A stretch of DNA of 64,000 nt from Chitinophagaceae bacterium IBVUCB2 (GTDB lineage: Bacteria > Bacteroidota > Bacteroidia > Chitinophagales > Chitinophagaceae), in contig NFUV01000001.1 in the NCBI GenBank assembly GCA_002127295.1, positions 2,056,538-2,120,537 on the forward strand, read 5' to 3'. A program made the translations under genes and the position numbers. This document shows, piece after piece, positions 52,455 through 62,451 of the stretch; position 1 is the stretch's first letter; each line of letters starts with the position of its first letter. The notes beneath the pieces were generated by a model, which ran no database searches, was not told the origin of the DNA, and worked only from the letters and a program-made list of their open reading frames with translations.

Positions 52455-53360
52455 ATGTCTAAAAAAGACATACTGATTATTGAGAACCTTGCTGACTTTG
52501 AAAAGAAAGTCAATAGGGACAGCCGTTCTTACGACATCAACCTGATGGTGATGCCGGGTACTCTGGAGGACAAGCACAAAGATGTAGATCCGGAAAAAGG
52601 TATTCAAGCTCTCCGGCGGCAGTTCAATCTTATCTATATTCTGCTGGGTGGGGTACATGATGTGTACCTCGGCGCCGATTATCGCTGGTTAAAACCCAAT
52701 GACCTTGTTATTGTGCCGGAGAATGTTGTGTATGCTTCAAAAAATGTAAGAAACTGCGTCGGCTATTGCATGCATTTCAAAACAGAGTTTATTCAACCAT
52801 TATTGAATAAACCATTGGCTGAAGAATTTTCTTACCTCAGTATGGAAGCGGAACACATCATTAATGTTACGGAAGAAGAGAGTCAACTCATTCGACAATC
52901 TTTCAAAGATATAATACAGGAATACGAAAGATTTTCTCCGGAAAAAGATTACCTGCTGCGCAACTATATTCATATCCTTTTATTACGGGTAAGAGAAATT
53001 TACCGGCCACATGCAAAAAAATTGTATGACGCTTCCACCCGTTCCATGAAGATCGCCGGTGAATTTAAAAGACTGGTTGAAAAGAATTTTGTTTCTATAA
53101 GAGAAGTAAGCCAGTACGCAGCTATGCTGCACATCACTCCCAAACATCTTGCGGAAGTGGTAAAAGAGCACACCGGCAAATCCCCCAAGGAGCTGATCAA
53201 TGATATGTTGTTGCTGGAAGCAAAAGTTTTGCTTGGTTCTACTGACCAAAGTATCACTGAAATTGCTCATCGTCTTCAGTTTGGTGACCAATCACATTTC
53301 TGCCATTTCATAAAACAACATACAGGCCTTTCCCCGCAGGCACTACGAAAAAAATGCTGA
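52455..53360 (+). CDS. AraC-family transcriptional regulator
   Basis: A 301-residue regulator. The N-terminal ~190 residues are a ligand-binding, cupin-like domain (QFNLIYILLGGVHDVYLGAD, FVIVPENVV-like block). The C-terminal AraC HTH is clear: REVSQYAAMLHITPKHLAEV, GKSPKELINDMLLLEAKVLL, QSITEIAHRLQFGDQSHFCH and TGLSPQALRK. The ligand is unknown. It lies upstream of the cupin gene on the same strand, which may be its target. A TAACTTTA -7-like box lies about 25 bases before the ATG. Confidence 0.93.
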   Translation: MSKKDILIIENLADFEKKVNRDSRSYDINLMVMPGTLEDKHKDVDPEKGIQALRRQFNLIYILLGGVHDVYLGADYRWLKPNDLVIVPENVVYASKNVRNCVGYCMHFKTEFIQPLLNKPLAEEFSYLSMEAEHIINVTEEESQLIRQSFKDIIQEYERFSPEKDYLLRNYIHILLLRVREIYRPHAKKLYDASTRSMKIAGEFKRLVEKNFVSIREVSQYAAMLHITPKHLAEVVKEHTGKSPKELINDMLLLEAKVLLGSTDQSITEIAHRLQFGDQSHFCHFIKQHTGLSPQALRKKC

Positions 53361-53495
53361 TTTATACAAGAACTGCCGACATCCTTACAAGGAACCTGCT
53401 TCGTAATAATCACATCTTTGTTGTATTGAATTATTCTTAGGCGGCGCCGCTAAAGAATAAACGGGTAAAAAATTAATTCACTAAAAATAATTGTA

Positions 53496-53948
53496 ATGAA
53501 AACAACAATCATAGTGGCAATAATGATTGCCAGCACTCTTTTGTTATCACACAAGCCACTTGTTTCCCTACCTACAATAACAGCAGAGAAAGCAGAAATA
53601 AAAAGTTTCGGAAAACCTGATGAAGTAAGAGAATTTCCAAAGGGAAGAGTTGAGGTAATAAAAGTGGGAGGGGCAACGATCGGCCGGGCTACATTTCAAC
53701 CCGGTTGGAAATGGTCAGAATCAGTACAGCCGCTCGTCAAAACAAAAAGCTGCGAAGCGCCACATTACCAGTATCATATTTCAGGAGAAGTAGTAGTACT
53801 GATGGATGATGGAACTAAAATTCATTGCAAGCCCGGGGATGTTTCTTTATTACCAATGGGCCATGATGCATGGGTGGTGGGTACGGAGCCTGCCGTTGTG
53901 GTGGATTTCCAGGGCATGGTTGATTATGCAAAAATGAAAAAGAACTGA
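53496..53948 (+). CDS. Secreted cupin-domain protein
   Basis: A 150-residue protein with a hydrophobic N-terminal signal-like segment (1-25, no clear lipobox). A cupin fold follows (ATFQPGWKWSESVQPLVKTK, HYQYHISGEVVVLMDDGTKI, CKPGDVSLLPMGHDAWVVG). The H/E/H metal pattern is partly present in HYQYHISGE, but the metal is not certain. The function is unknown. Its position after the AraC gene suggests control by that regulator. Confidence 0.85.
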   Translation: MKTTIIVAIMIASTLLLSHKPLVSLPTITAEKAEIKSFGKPDEVREFPKGRVEVIKVGGATIGRATFQPGWKWSESVQPLVKTKSCEAPHYQYHISGEVVVLMDDGTKIHCKPGDVSLLPMGHDAWVVGTEPAVVVDFQGMVDYAKMKKN

Positions 53949-53972
53949 TTCGTTCATACTAAATAAAAGTAT

Positions 53973-54269
53973 ATGTACATCGTTCGTGATATTTTTCAAC
54001 TTCGCTTTGGCGCCTTTAAAGACGCCAAAGCTTTACTGGATGAAGCGTATAGCAAAGGTCTTTTGCCCGATGCAAAATCTGCGAGAGTATTATCAGATTT
54101 TACCGGGGACTCTTACCGGCTGATCTTTGAAGAAGGATATGACTCACTGGCGGATTATGAAAAATCATTGACCGGAAGTATGAAGAAAGCAGATTGGAAA
54201 AAATGGTACGAAAAATTCAAACAACATATTGAATCCTCACAACGGGAGATAGTAAAACTATTGATGTGA
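53973..54269 (+). CDS. Small protein, NIPSNAP/ABM-like dimeric fold (tentative)
   Basis: A 98-residue cytosolic protein. The pattern MYIVRDIFQLRFGAFKDAKA, RVLSDFTGDSYRLIFEEGYD, SLADYEKSLTGSMKKADWKK resembles dimeric alpha/beta-barrel proteins of the NIPSNAP or antibiotic-monooxygenase type: a beta strand, a helix, an FE-rich strand, then a W-x-x-W-Y-x-K-F helix. No enzymatic role can be assigned. It follows the cupin gene by 24 bases on the same strand, so cotranscription is likely. Confidence 0.65.
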   Translation: MYIVRDIFQLRFGAFKDAKALLDEAYSKGLLPDAKSARVLSDFTGDSYRLIFEEGYDSLADYEKSLTGSMKKADWKKWYEKFKQHIESSQREIVKLLM

Positions 54270-54283
54270 GGATTCTCTAAAAT

Positions 54284-56071
54284 TTATTCATCCACATCGT
54301 CCTCTTCATCAATAATGGCTTTTTGCAAAGGAACTCTTTCTCCGATCTGCTGCCGCCACATGGCGTAATACAATCCTTTTTTGTTGACGAGTTCATCATG
54401 TGTGCCTTGTTCGGTTATTCGTCCTTTTTCTAATACATATATCGTATCGGCATGCATGATGGTGGAGAGGCGATGGGCGATAAGAATGGTTATCTGTTGT
54501 TTTAACGCAGAAATTTCTTTTACTGTTGCTGTTATTTGTTCTTCGGTTAACGAATCGAGTGCAGATGTTGCTTCATCAAAAATTAGCAAACGGGGTTTGC
54601 GTAGCAAGGCTCTTGCAATAGATAAACGCTGTTTTTCTCCACCGGAAACTTTTCTTCCCCCCTCGCCAAGTATTGAATCCAATCCTCGGCCATTGCTATA
54701 AACAATATTAGTTGCGGAGGCTTGTTCCAGGGCAGCATTAATTTCTTCATCGGTGGCATCTGGTTTTACAAACTTCATATTATCCCGGATGGTTCCGGAA
54801 AAAAGCTGGGTGTCTTGTGTTACGAATCCTAATTGTCTTCGCATCCTGTTGTATCGAATGTCTTTGGATGAAATATTATCATATAAAATTTCACCGCTAA
54901 CAGGAGCGTAAAGCCCCACTAATAGTTTTACTAACGTTGATTTACCGGAGCCAGATGGACCAACAAATGCAATCGTATCACCAATACCTGCTTCAAACGA
55001 AATATTTTCTATTGCATTTACGGTAGCATTGCGATGCCGGAATACAACATTATTAAATTCAAGATGCTCTACCTCGCCAACATCAATTGGTTCTTCGGGG
55101 CGGTACTCCGGTTCTTTTTTCATCAACTCATTAAATAGTTGCAAAGAAGCCTCCGCTTCCCGATAGGAGAGTATGATACCTCCTAAATCTTGCAAAGGGC
55201 CAATGATACCTGTTGAAATAAATTGCATGGCAATCAACTCTCCGGGAGATAATACTTTCCGAAAAATGAGCCAGAGTAAAATAAACAGAATGGATTGTTT
55301 TAAAACTGTAAGTATGGCTCCCTGGAAAAAAGTAAGTGTCCGTACCTTTTTTACTTTTTTCATTTCAAGATCGTAGATGTCTTGTGTGTGCTGACGCAAG
55401 CGTCGAATTTCAGGATAGGTAAGTCCTAAACTTTTTACCAACTCGATATTTCGTAATGATTCCGTTATGGTGCCACTCATTTGCCGGTTTTGACGTATGA
55501 GTGAACGCTGCAATGTTTTGATAGATCGACTAAGGATACTTGTAAGGCCCCCAAGTAATACGACACCAATTAAGAAAACCGGTATCAATGCCCAATGTTT
55601 GGTAATCGCATACCAAACTAAAAAGCCAATACCTACTAAGGAAGAGAATAGGATATTGATAAAACTGGTAATGAATCGTTCGGTATCGTTCCTTACTTTT
55701 TGCAGAATGGATAGGATCTCACCGCTGCTCTGGTCTTCAAAATCCTGGTACGGTAGCCGGAGTGTTTGCCGCAATCCATCATTAAAGATTTGCATGCCGA
55801 ATTTCTGTACCACCATCCGCATTACATAATCTTTGAATGCCATTACCAATCTTGCTGCCAGTGCAATGGCCACGGCTATGCCCATCCAGAACGAAACACC
55901 TCTTATCAATTCTGCTTCTGTTTTATTACCGGGCTTTAAGGCGTAGTCATCAATGATTCTTCCAAAAATTACGGGATCATATAGTGCCAATATTTGTGCA
56001 ACGCCGGCAAGAACTAATGCAAGAAAGATCCACCAGCGATAGGGTTGAAGATATGTCCAAAGAATTTTCAT
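54284..56071 (-). CDS. ABC exporter, fused permease and ATPase
   Basis: A 595-residue homodimeric-type ABC transporter half. Residues ~1-320 are a six-helix permease domain. The ATPase domain has Walker A (GPSGSGKST), Q loop (GFVTQDTQLF), signature VSGGEKQRLSIARALL, Walker B (RLLIFDEATSALD) and the H loop (LIAHRLST). Such exporters move lipids, peptides or drugs across the inner membrane; the substrate is unknown. It is a stand-alone transcript, convergent with the 53973 gene. Confidence 0.95.
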   Translation of the reverse strand: MKILWTYLQPYRWWIFLALVLAGVAQILALYDPVIFGRIIDDYALKPGNKTEAELIRGVSFWMGIAVAIALAARLVMAFKDYVMRMVVQKFGMQIFNDGLRQTLRLPYQDFEDQSSGEILSILQKVRNDTERFITSFINILFSSLVGIGFLVWYAITKHWALIPVFLIGVVLLGGLTSILSRSIKTLQRSLIRQNRQMSGTITESLRNIELVKSLGLTYPEIRRLRQHTQDIYDLEMKKVKKVRTLTFFQGAILTVLKQSILFILLWLIFRKVLSPGELIAMQFISTGIIGPLQDLGGIILSYREAEASLQLFNELMKKEPEYRPEEPIDVGEVEHLEFNNVVFRHRNATVNAIENISFEAGIGDTIAFVGPSGSGKSTLVKLLVGLYAPVSGEILYDNISSKDIRYNRMRRQLGFVTQDTQLFSGTIRDNMKFVKPDATDEEINAALEQASATNIVYSNGRGLDSILGEGGRKVSGGEKQRLSIARALLRKPRLLIFDEATSALDSLTEEQITATVKEISALKQQITILIAHRLSTIMHADTIYVLEKGRITEQGTHDELVNKKGLYYAMWRQQIGERVPLQKAIIDEEDDVDE

Positions 56072-56118
56072 GTATGTGTGGATTCAGATGAAAAGGTACA
56101 TCATTCGGTTGTAAGCAA

Positions 56119-56152
56119 TAAAAAAGCATCCCAGTATATATAGGATGCTTTT
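56119..56152 (-). terminator. Terminator of the ricin-fold lectin gene
   Basis: AAAAGCATCC (56122-56131) pairs with GGATGCTTTT (56143-56152), followed on the minus strand by a T-tract. It lies just after the stop of the gene at 56172. Confidence 0.8.
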
Positions 56153-56171
56153 GATATAGTTATTTTTCTGC

Positions 56172-57284
56172 TTAGTTTATTTTACAACTAAATTTTACCC
56201 ATAGTTTATGTGTATCATCTGCCCGGGTAAAATTGCTAAATGGAATGATGAGGTTTATCAGGTTCATATTTTTATTAGTAGTAGCAAGATCAGTAATAGC
56301 TTCAATGGTTTCTGTGCGGTTTGTCCTGTAATCAAGAATATAAGTGCTTCGTTGCTCTTCACCCATTTTTAAGGCATCGTAAGAAGCAAAATCATTGTCT
56401 TTATGACGGGTTCCGAGAAAAGTTTTTACAACCAGCATGAGTTTTTTTTCTTTCAGTAGACTTTCAGGAATATTATACGTTACTTTTCCCATCTGGCTAT
56501 TGTTGGATGCAGTCCGATTATCCTGGTGATAACTTAAACCTGCCGTAGGTGGACCTTGAAAATTGGTTTGATTGTAAACCAGCTCCGACATATTATTATA
56601 CGAACGCAGTCTTATTTTCATTTCATTGTTTTCGTCCAACTCCCAAAGTTCGGTGCTTACCTGTCCAAATACCCTTCTGCAATCACCATTATCAATTTGA
56701 TTGCGGGTGGCTTCCGACACGGCGATATAGTTCAGTACAATATCAAACAATACTTTTTTACCAGTTGCGGTGGAGTTATTGGTACCAACCGTTTCAAACT
56801 GCCATTCAATGTCTGCTTGTCCATTGTCTGCCCACTGAATAAGTACTGCATTATTTTCTTTGCTGCCACCTTCCACAGCTATGAACAGGTTAGAGTTTTT
56901 ATTTTTTAGTTTATAGCCTTTTGTTGTTTTTTCAAGTTTCCACTGCAGGTCGGCCTGGTTACCAGTAGATTTCTGAGTAACAAAACCATACTGCTCTTTA
57001 GACCGGCCTAATACACCCAAAAACAAATTGGTATGCATATTTTGAAATTTATAATACCCCCCGGGCACCGCTGTTGCTTTCCAGGTAAACCAGGCATCGT
57101 TACGACCTGTCATAATAATGATATTAGCATCCACAGCAGTGCTAACATCTTTTGGTATGGCATACTTGCCGCTGTTTAGATTTTTAATTTTTACAATTTC
57201 GCCGTCTTTAAGTTGGGCTTGTGCAATAAAGCTTATTGATAATAAGAACAGTGTTGCGAACAGAGAGACATTAAGTCGGTTCAT
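56172..57284 (-). CDS. Secreted ricin-type beta-trefoil lectin-like protein
   Basis: A 370-residue protein with a signal peptide (1-23, SFIAQAQ). Residues ~27-165 carry beta-trefoil repeats (IVKIKNLNSGKYAIP, YYKFQNMHTNLFLGV, GYKLKNKNSNLFIAVEGGSK, with Q-x-W-type ends such as DLQWKLE and IEWQFE), typical of RicinB-lectin_2 sugar-binding domains. The C-terminal ~200 residues are not recognised. It is predicted to bind carbohydrate outside the cytoplasm. The 236-base gap upstream has a palindrome (57450-57467). Confidence 0.85.
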   Translation of the reverse strand: MNRLNVSLFATLFLLSISFIAQAQLKDGEIVKIKNLNSGKYAIPKDVSTAVDANIIIMTGRNDAWFTWKATAVPGGYYKFQNMHTNLFLGVLGRSKEQYGFVTQKSTGNQADLQWKLEKTTKGYKLKNKNSNLFIAVEGGSKENNAVLIQWADNGQADIEWQFETVGTNNSTATGKKVLFDIVLNYIAVSEATRNQIDNGDCRRVFGQVSTELWELDENNEMKIRLRSYNNMSELVYNQTNFQGPPTAGLSYHQDNRTASNNSQMGKVTYNIPESLLKEKKLMLVVKTFLGTRHKDNDFASYDALKMGEEQRSTYILDYRTNRTETIEAITDLATTNKNMNLINLIIPFSNFTRADDTHKLWVKFSCKIN

Positions 57285-57449
57285 GTGTTGAATTTTAGCT
57301 TTAGGAATTTAAACCAGTAATTAGCCAAAAAGATTATTAAAGCTTCTTAATATCGGCGCTTAATAATTTTTTAAAGCCAGTACATAGTTGATAAGGTTTA
57401 GGTCAAATGTTTAATGACATAAAAGTAAAAAATGGCACAAACCTAAACA

Positions 57450-57467
57450 ATTACATTTTTATGTAAT
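57450..57467. promoter_or_regulatory. Perfect palindrome in the 57285-57520 gap
   Basis: ATTACAT (57450-57456) and ATGTAAT (57461-57467) form a perfect inverted repeat around TTTT. It is in the intergenic region between the lectin gene start and the amidohydrolase stop, so it could be an operator or a small hairpin. Function is unproven. Confidence 0.3.
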
Positions 57468-57520
57468 GGGATGTTACTGGTAATAATACGCAGTTAAACC
57501 TGGGGAGAGTAGAAATTGTA

Positions 57521-59083
57521 TTACAGAGTTTTACGATAAATTGCCTGACCACCCCTTGCAGTAGTATGGGTGCCATTATCTACTGTCAACACACCATTTA
57601 CCAATACAAATTGAAAACCTGTAGAATAAGCATGTGGTTTTTCAAAAGTTGAAATATCTTTTACAGTAGCTTCATTGAATATAACGATGTCGGCAGCATA
57701 CCCTTCTCTTACTAATCCACGATTAGTTAATTGAAATTTTTGTGCCGGTAAAGAAGTCATTCTGCGAATAGCTTCTTCCAATGAAATAACTTTTTCTTCC
57801 CGCACATATTTACCCAATACTCTTGCATTGGTTCCGTAGCCCCTGGGATGTGGCATGCCTGCGTTCATTATGCGAATTGTAGCATCACTGGCAAACATGT
57901 TGAACGGATATTTCATGATGTATTTTACATCATCTTCACCCAGGCCATGAAAAACGGCACTGGCCCCGCCATTCATCATTATGTCGATAACAGTTAATGC
58001 TTCTTCCCTGGCTTTATGCTTGCGGCCTTTCATCAGGTTGATCTGCTCAATGCTTTTTCCGTTGTACGTTGTATCAGGAGAATAATAGGCTACCACTGCA
58101 TAACTAAAATGTTTCAGTTTTCTTTTCTTCAATCGTTCCAGCATCGAATTGATCACCTTTTTTCTAACGTCCGGTCGTTGCAATCTTGCTTTAATAGAAT
58201 CCTGTCCATCTGCCAACACATCATCCGGTATTAATGTACTGATAGAAGTACTGCTGGCGGTATAAGGATATTGGTCAATTGTAACATCAATGCCTTCTTT
58301 TCTTGCTGCTTCAATCATGGGCACCGTTACTTTGCTTCTGCCCCAATTGTGTTGACCGCTTAATTTGAAATGCGAGATCTGCACCGGTAGTTTCGCTTCT
58401 CTTCCGATGGTTAACGCTTCTTCAATGGCCTGGGTTACACTATCGCCTTCATCCCGCATATGACTTGCATATACACCATTATATTTTGCTGTCACTTTCG
58501 CCAGCGAAACAATCTCTGGTGTTTTAGTATAAGTGCCCGGTATATAAATAAGTCCTGTTGACATACCAACAGCACCATCCGCCATTGCTTTATCAACAAT
58601 ATCTTCCATTCGCTTCATTTCATCTGCTGTAGCATCCCGGTTGGCTCTTCCCATTACTGCTTTTCTTACATCGTTATGTCCTATAAGAGAGGCTACATTA
58701 ATAGAAAGCTTTAAGGAGTCCACCCAACGCAAATATTTTCCCACATCGGTATTGGAAGAACCGCAGTTACCCGTTACGCAGGTGGTCACACCATCGTAGA
58801 TAAAACTTTTTGCTTCGGGGTCTCTTATTTCATCTCCTTCCAAATGTGTATGCACATCTATAAAACCGGGGGCAACAATTAATCCTTTTGCATCAATTGT
58901 TTTTTTTGCAGATAATTTTATATCCCTTCCGGTTTTGATGATCTTACCATCTTTTATCGCCACACTGCCATAGTACCAACTGTTGCCGGTGCCATCAATA
59001 ATTTTACCGTTGGTGATGAGAATATCACAATCCTGTGAAAAAATAATAGTAGGAAATAATAAAAGAAGGAGTAAACATTTCAT
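57521..59083 (-). CDS. Secreted D-aminoacylase-type amidohydrolase
   Basis: A 520-residue amidohydrolase with a signal peptide (1-16, TIIFSQ). The metal-binding HTHLEGD (near residue 77), TTCVTGNCGSSNTDVG, SHMRDEGDSVTQAIEEAL and QISHFKLSG (~237) place it with N-acyl-D-amino-acid deacylases. The C-terminal FASDATIRIM segment supplies the catalytic Asp. It likely releases free D-amino acids from acylated forms outside the cytoplasm. It runs in the same direction as the cytochrome gene upstream. Confidence 0.9.
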   Translation of the reverse strand: MKCLLLLLLFPTIIFSQDCDILITNGKIIDGTGNSWYYGSVAIKDGKIIKTGRDIKLSAKKTIDAKGLIVAPGFIDVHTHLEGDEIRDPEAKSFIYDGVTTCVTGNCGSSNTDVGKYLRWVDSLKLSINVASLIGHNDVRKAVMGRANRDATADEMKRMEDIVDKAMADGAVGMSTGLIYIPGTYTKTPEIVSLAKVTAKYNGVYASHMRDEGDSVTQAIEEALTIGREAKLPVQISHFKLSGQHNWGRSKVTVPMIEAARKEGIDVTIDQYPYTASSTSISTLIPDDVLADGQDSIKARLQRPDVRKKVINSMLERLKKRKLKHFSYAVVAYYSPDTTYNGKSIEQINLMKGRKHKAREEALTVIDIMMNGGASAVFHGLGEDDVKYIMKYPFNMFASDATIRIMNAGMPHPRGYGTNARVLGKYVREEKVISLEEAIRRMTSLPAQKFQLTNRGLVREGYAADIVIFNEATVKDISTFEKPHAYSTGFQFVLVNGVLTVDNGTHTTARGGQAIYRKTL

Positions 59084-59150
59084 GCTGTTAAGTTACTAAA
59101 ACTTATTTATGCAGGCTATTGAAAGCTCATAACGAAGTGTTATACAAAGC

Positions 59151-60698
59151 CTATAATGATCGCAGGAAAGCAAGCAATGCATTTTTATCTTCTGCATTCA
59201 GATACAAACCAAACGTATGGCCTTGTACCGGAAATGGTTTGTCAATATTGGGATTGAAACCTGAAGGTAAAAAATCACTTTTTAGTCTTGCCGGGTTAAA
59301 CATTTCTTCCAGGCTTGTAACATAACCGCTGTGCATTAATGCTGTACGGTTCCATACGCCCATTAAAGAAGGAACTTTATAATAACCGGTACCACGTCTA
59401 CTGTACAGTGCAAGGCCCGGGTCTGTTTTTACGCTGAAGTCAATTACATCATATTTTATCATCTCTTCTTTGGTGGGTTTAAAACCATCTGCCAACGTAA
59501 GTTTATTGCTGGAGTAAAATGGCGGTGTGTGGCAATCCACACAAGTTTCTTCTATAAAAATTGCTTTCCCTTTTGCAATCAGTTCTGGCGAAGCCTTTTC
59601 CGGATTAGGCAACGGCTTTAATGAATAAAGATAGTTGGCCAATGCATAGGCTTGTGCATCAGAAAAACGGGTATACTGTTGGATGATGATGCTATCCGGT
59701 GAATCATCCGGCTTAAAGCCGCCGTACGAATTTGTAAAATCTAATTCCTGGTTTAGGGCTGCGTACCGCATCACATCGCCGATATCACGATGCAACAGCA
59801 TACCAGTACGATCAAGATATTTTCTTTCTTTTAAATTAAAAAGATCCGGAATAGCAGTAGGTGAGCCAAAAGCACTACTGTGCCGGTGCATTACCCCCGG
59901 AACGGTTGCCATCAAAACCCCGGTTGCATGTTTCCAGTCAGGATTTTTTATGTATGACTGGCTTTGGTGTTTGATCCAGGGCGCACCAAATAAACCAAGA
60001 AATGAACCACCAACCATTGCGTTAGCTGCACTGTCTGGCATTTTCATTCCTTCGGCCCGATTTTTCAATCCAGCACCAAATAAATCATCGAATGGAAAAT
60101 TACCTTGCCCGCCTTTAAGAACAGAACCATCATTCATTACCCGGTTATGACAACTGCCACACGAAAAAGAACCGATTTCAATTCTCCCCTTTTCACGGAT
60201 TACAAGGCTGAAAAATGGAATAATGCCTTCTTTGGTAACAGGAACATGCATTGCACTATAAAAATTACCCATCGCTTCCAGGGTTGATTTGTTTAAGGAG
60301 CTGTCCATAAAAAAATCGATATTCTGAGGCATATCATAAATGAGCTCTCCGGCTTTTACCCAATCATCCGCTGATTTTATTTTTGATGCATCAAAAACTA
60401 TTTCGGGGTTTTGACTTAGCAGCCATTCGTAATATCCTTTTGGCTCACGACCGGGCATATACACCGGGTAGGTTTTATAAGCAACTCTTTCTGGTATTTT
60501 ATTATATAAGTTTTCAGCAATAGGTTCTACATGAATGGATTTATCTACCAGTGGTAAATGGGCGGATTTTAGTTTTTCCATATCCCATAGCTTAGGGATA
60601 TCGGTTAGCTTATTTAAACCAAAACTTAGCAGGAAGGTGCTGATGATTATTGTACAGATTACCAGGCTGATTTTTTTGTATTGCATAAAATTTTGCAT
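59151..60698 (-). CDS. Diheme cytochrome c peroxidase-like protein
   Basis: A 515-residue protein with a hydrophobic N-terminal anchor (~10-28) and two heme-binding sites, CGSCH (Cys180-His184) and CVDCH (near residue 395). The arrangement resembles di-haem cytochrome c peroxidases or MauG-type proteins, but the chain is longer than the usual ~330 residues, with a long N-terminal region. It is predicted to work in the periplasm. The start could be ATG 60698 or 60686. The DUF418 gene upstream is on the same strand, 19 bases away. Confidence 0.8.
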   Translation of the reverse strand: MQNFMQYKKISLVICTIIISTFLLSFGLNKLTDIPKLWDMEKLKSAHLPLVDKSIHVEPIAENLYNKIPERVAYKTYPVYMPGREPKGYYEWLLSQNPEIVFDASKIKSADDWVKAGELIYDMPQNIDFFMDSSLNKSTLEAMGNFYSAMHVPVTKEGIIPFFSLVIREKGRIEIGSFSCGSCHNRVMNDGSVLKGGQGNFPFDDLFGAGLKNRAEGMKMPDSAANAMVGGSFLGLFGAPWIKHQSQSYIKNPDWKHATGVLMATVPGVMHRHSSAFGSPTAIPDLFNLKERKYLDRTGMLLHRDIGDVMRYAALNQELDFTNSYGGFKPDDSPDSIIIQQYTRFSDAQAYALANYLYSLKPLPNPEKASPELIAKGKAIFIEETCVDCHTPPFYSSNKLTLADGFKPTKEEMIKYDVIDFSVKTDPGLALYSRRGTGYYKVPSLMGVWNRTALMHSGYVTSLEEMFNPARLKSDFLPSGFNPNIDKPFPVQGHTFGLYLNAEDKNALLAFLRSL

Positions 60699-60717
60699 TG
60701 GTTATCGATGAGTTGGC

Positions 60718-61971
60718 TTATGCCGAATTTTTTTTTCGCATTGGCTGCCATTTTTTATACGTAGCACTTCGCCACAGCCATTCTATGGGACCGTAATTAA
60801 AGAATTTCAACCAGATAGTACTTAGGATTATTTGACATATAAAAACAAGTAAGCCAAATATGGTATAATAAACCGGGCCTATTTCTCCAAAATAGCCCAG
60901 TCCCGGCCCCAGAAAAACATAACTGCCGATCAATGATTGCAATATATAATTACTAAAAGCCATTTTACCAACGGGTGCCAATACGCCTAATATTTTTTTA
61001 CCGGCGGCTGATTGGAAGGCCAGCATAAAAAGTCCCACATAGGCCATAGCCAACGGTGCTACACCAAGTGCATAAAAAATTGTTTGATACCAGCCTTTCA
61101 TTTTTAATTGCCAGTATTCTCCCATGTGATTGCTCATATAATAGGCTAAAAAATAATTAGCGGTTAAGCCGATCGTTAATCCAACACCAATAATCCAGTA
61201 TAATATTTTTTTATGCTGGAGCAGGTTTTTATAAAAATCAGAACGACCTACTACGTAGCCTATCAGAAATATACCCAGCACTTTTGGAATACGGCTTACA
61301 AAAAATAAATATTGATAGCGGTAAAAGAAGCCAACGATATTCATTTTTACCTGCTCTAACCAACTATCACCATGTTTCATAATATTTACAAAATCCTTTT
61401 CACTTTTAATGGTAAACATGGTGTTTTCAACCCTTGTCGCCGTTTTTATCGTTATGTCAGCAGGGTAATTCAGCACCGGGAATGTCATTTTCAACCAATA
61501 CAATAGTATGGGGGAAAGGACAAGCAGGCAACCTGTTATTAATAAGGCCGTATTAGAAAATTTGCGAAGAGGCAGTAAAATAAAACCAAGCATCGCATAA
61601 AAAAATACAATATCACCAGGCCATATCAGCAAATGAACAGCGCCTAGTAAGAGCATAAAGAGCAATCTTCTCCTTACAACAGGCAATGCATTCATCCCTT
61701 TTTCTTCTGCTCTTTTAAATTGCAGGGCAATGCCCCATCCAAATAATAAACTGAAGATGGTATAAAATTTTCCTTCGATCAGCATATGATGAATAAAACT
61801 CATCGTATGATCTGCTTTAGGAATTATGTAGGGACTTTCAATTTTTGCTGATTCATTGTACCAGCTAAATCCATTCAGGTTGGCAATAAAAATTCCGAGG
61901 ATAGCAAATCCACGGAGAACATCCATGAAAATTTCACGTTGATTCGTTTGTACAGGGGCTAAAGATTGCAT
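60718..61971 (-). CDS. DUF418-type membrane protein
   Basis: A 417-residue integral membrane protein of the same family as 46279-47619: IFMDVLRGFAILGIFIANLN at the start and a C-terminal FSNYILQSLIGSYVFLGPGL with WLKFFNYGPIEWLWRSATYK. About ten hydrophobic helices are seen. The soluble loop of the first copy is shorter here. The role is unknown. The next gene on the strand is the cytochrome peroxidase-like protein. Confidence 0.9.
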   Translation of the reverse strand: MQSLAPVQTNQREIFMDVLRGFAILGIFIANLNGFSWYNESAKIESPYIIPKADHTMSFIHHMLIEGKFYTIFSLLFGWGIALQFKRAEEKGMNALPVVRRRLLFMLLLGAVHLLIWPGDIVFFYAMLGFILLPLRKFSNTALLITGCLLVLSPILLYWLKMTFPVLNYPADITIKTATRVENTMFTIKSEKDFVNIMKHGDSWLEQVKMNIVGFFYRYQYLFFVSRIPKVLGIFLIGYVVGRSDFYKNLLQHKKILYWIIGVGLTIGLTANYFLAYYMSNHMGEYWQLKMKGWYQTIFYALGVAPLAMAYVGLFMLAFQSAAGKKILGVLAPVGKMAFSNYILQSLIGSYVFLGPGLGYFGEIGPVYYTIFGLLVFICQIILSTIWLKFFNYGPIEWLWRSATYKKWQPMRKKNSA

Positions 61972-62203
61972 AAGCAGAAAGGTTAAGGTTTTGGTGGGCA
62001 GAACTTAGTACACAAGTAATGTGTATTAAGAAGGCTATAAGATACAATGAAATGGAATATCTGCATCAAATGGGTATTTAAATGTAGAAAATAATCCACG
62101 AAAACCTGGTGTTAGTAATAAAAATAGCTTTCTGAATGCAATGGCATGGTTTTTTGAATAGTGTAGATGAAAACAAATTATTACTTCATTAAAACAAACG
62201 ATT

Positions 62204-62395
62204 ATGGGCAGAAAGAATATAGGATTGTTGTTGGCTGCGGCCGCAGCATATGGAATTTTCAGGTATTCCAAAATGACACCTGAACAAAAGAACAGCCTTA
62301 TGACAAAAGGTAAAGATCTTCTTAATAAAAATCTGGGCAGTTTAAAGAATACAGTCAACAAGGCAAATTCAGCAGTATCTGAAAGAGGTTATTAA
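62204..62395 (+). CDS. Small membrane-associated protein, 63 aa
   Basis: A 63-residue protein with one hydrophobic segment (GLLLAAAAAYGIFRY) and a basic amphipathic helix (EQKNSLMTKGKDLLNKNLGS). It resembles small YtxH-like or stress-associated proteins, but similarity is too short for naming. The ATG 62204 follows a plausible leader and a terminator follows the stop, supporting that it is real. Confidence 0.6.
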   Translation: MGRKNIGLLLAAAAAYGIFRYSKMTPEQKNSLMTKGKDLLNKNLGSLKNTVNKANSAVSERGY

Positions 62396-62415
62396 TTAAC
62401 AACTTTCGTTCTGCG

Positions 62416-62446
62416 AAAAAGAGTTGCTCAGCAACTCTTTTTTTTA
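62416..62446. terminator. Bidirectional terminator
   Basis: AAAGAGTTGC (62418-62427) and GCAACTCTTT (62431-62440) pair perfectly around a three-base loop, with an A-tract on the left and a T-tract on the right. It serves both the 62204 gene and the convergent 62452 gene. Confidence 0.88.
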
Positions 62447-62451
62447 TTTAC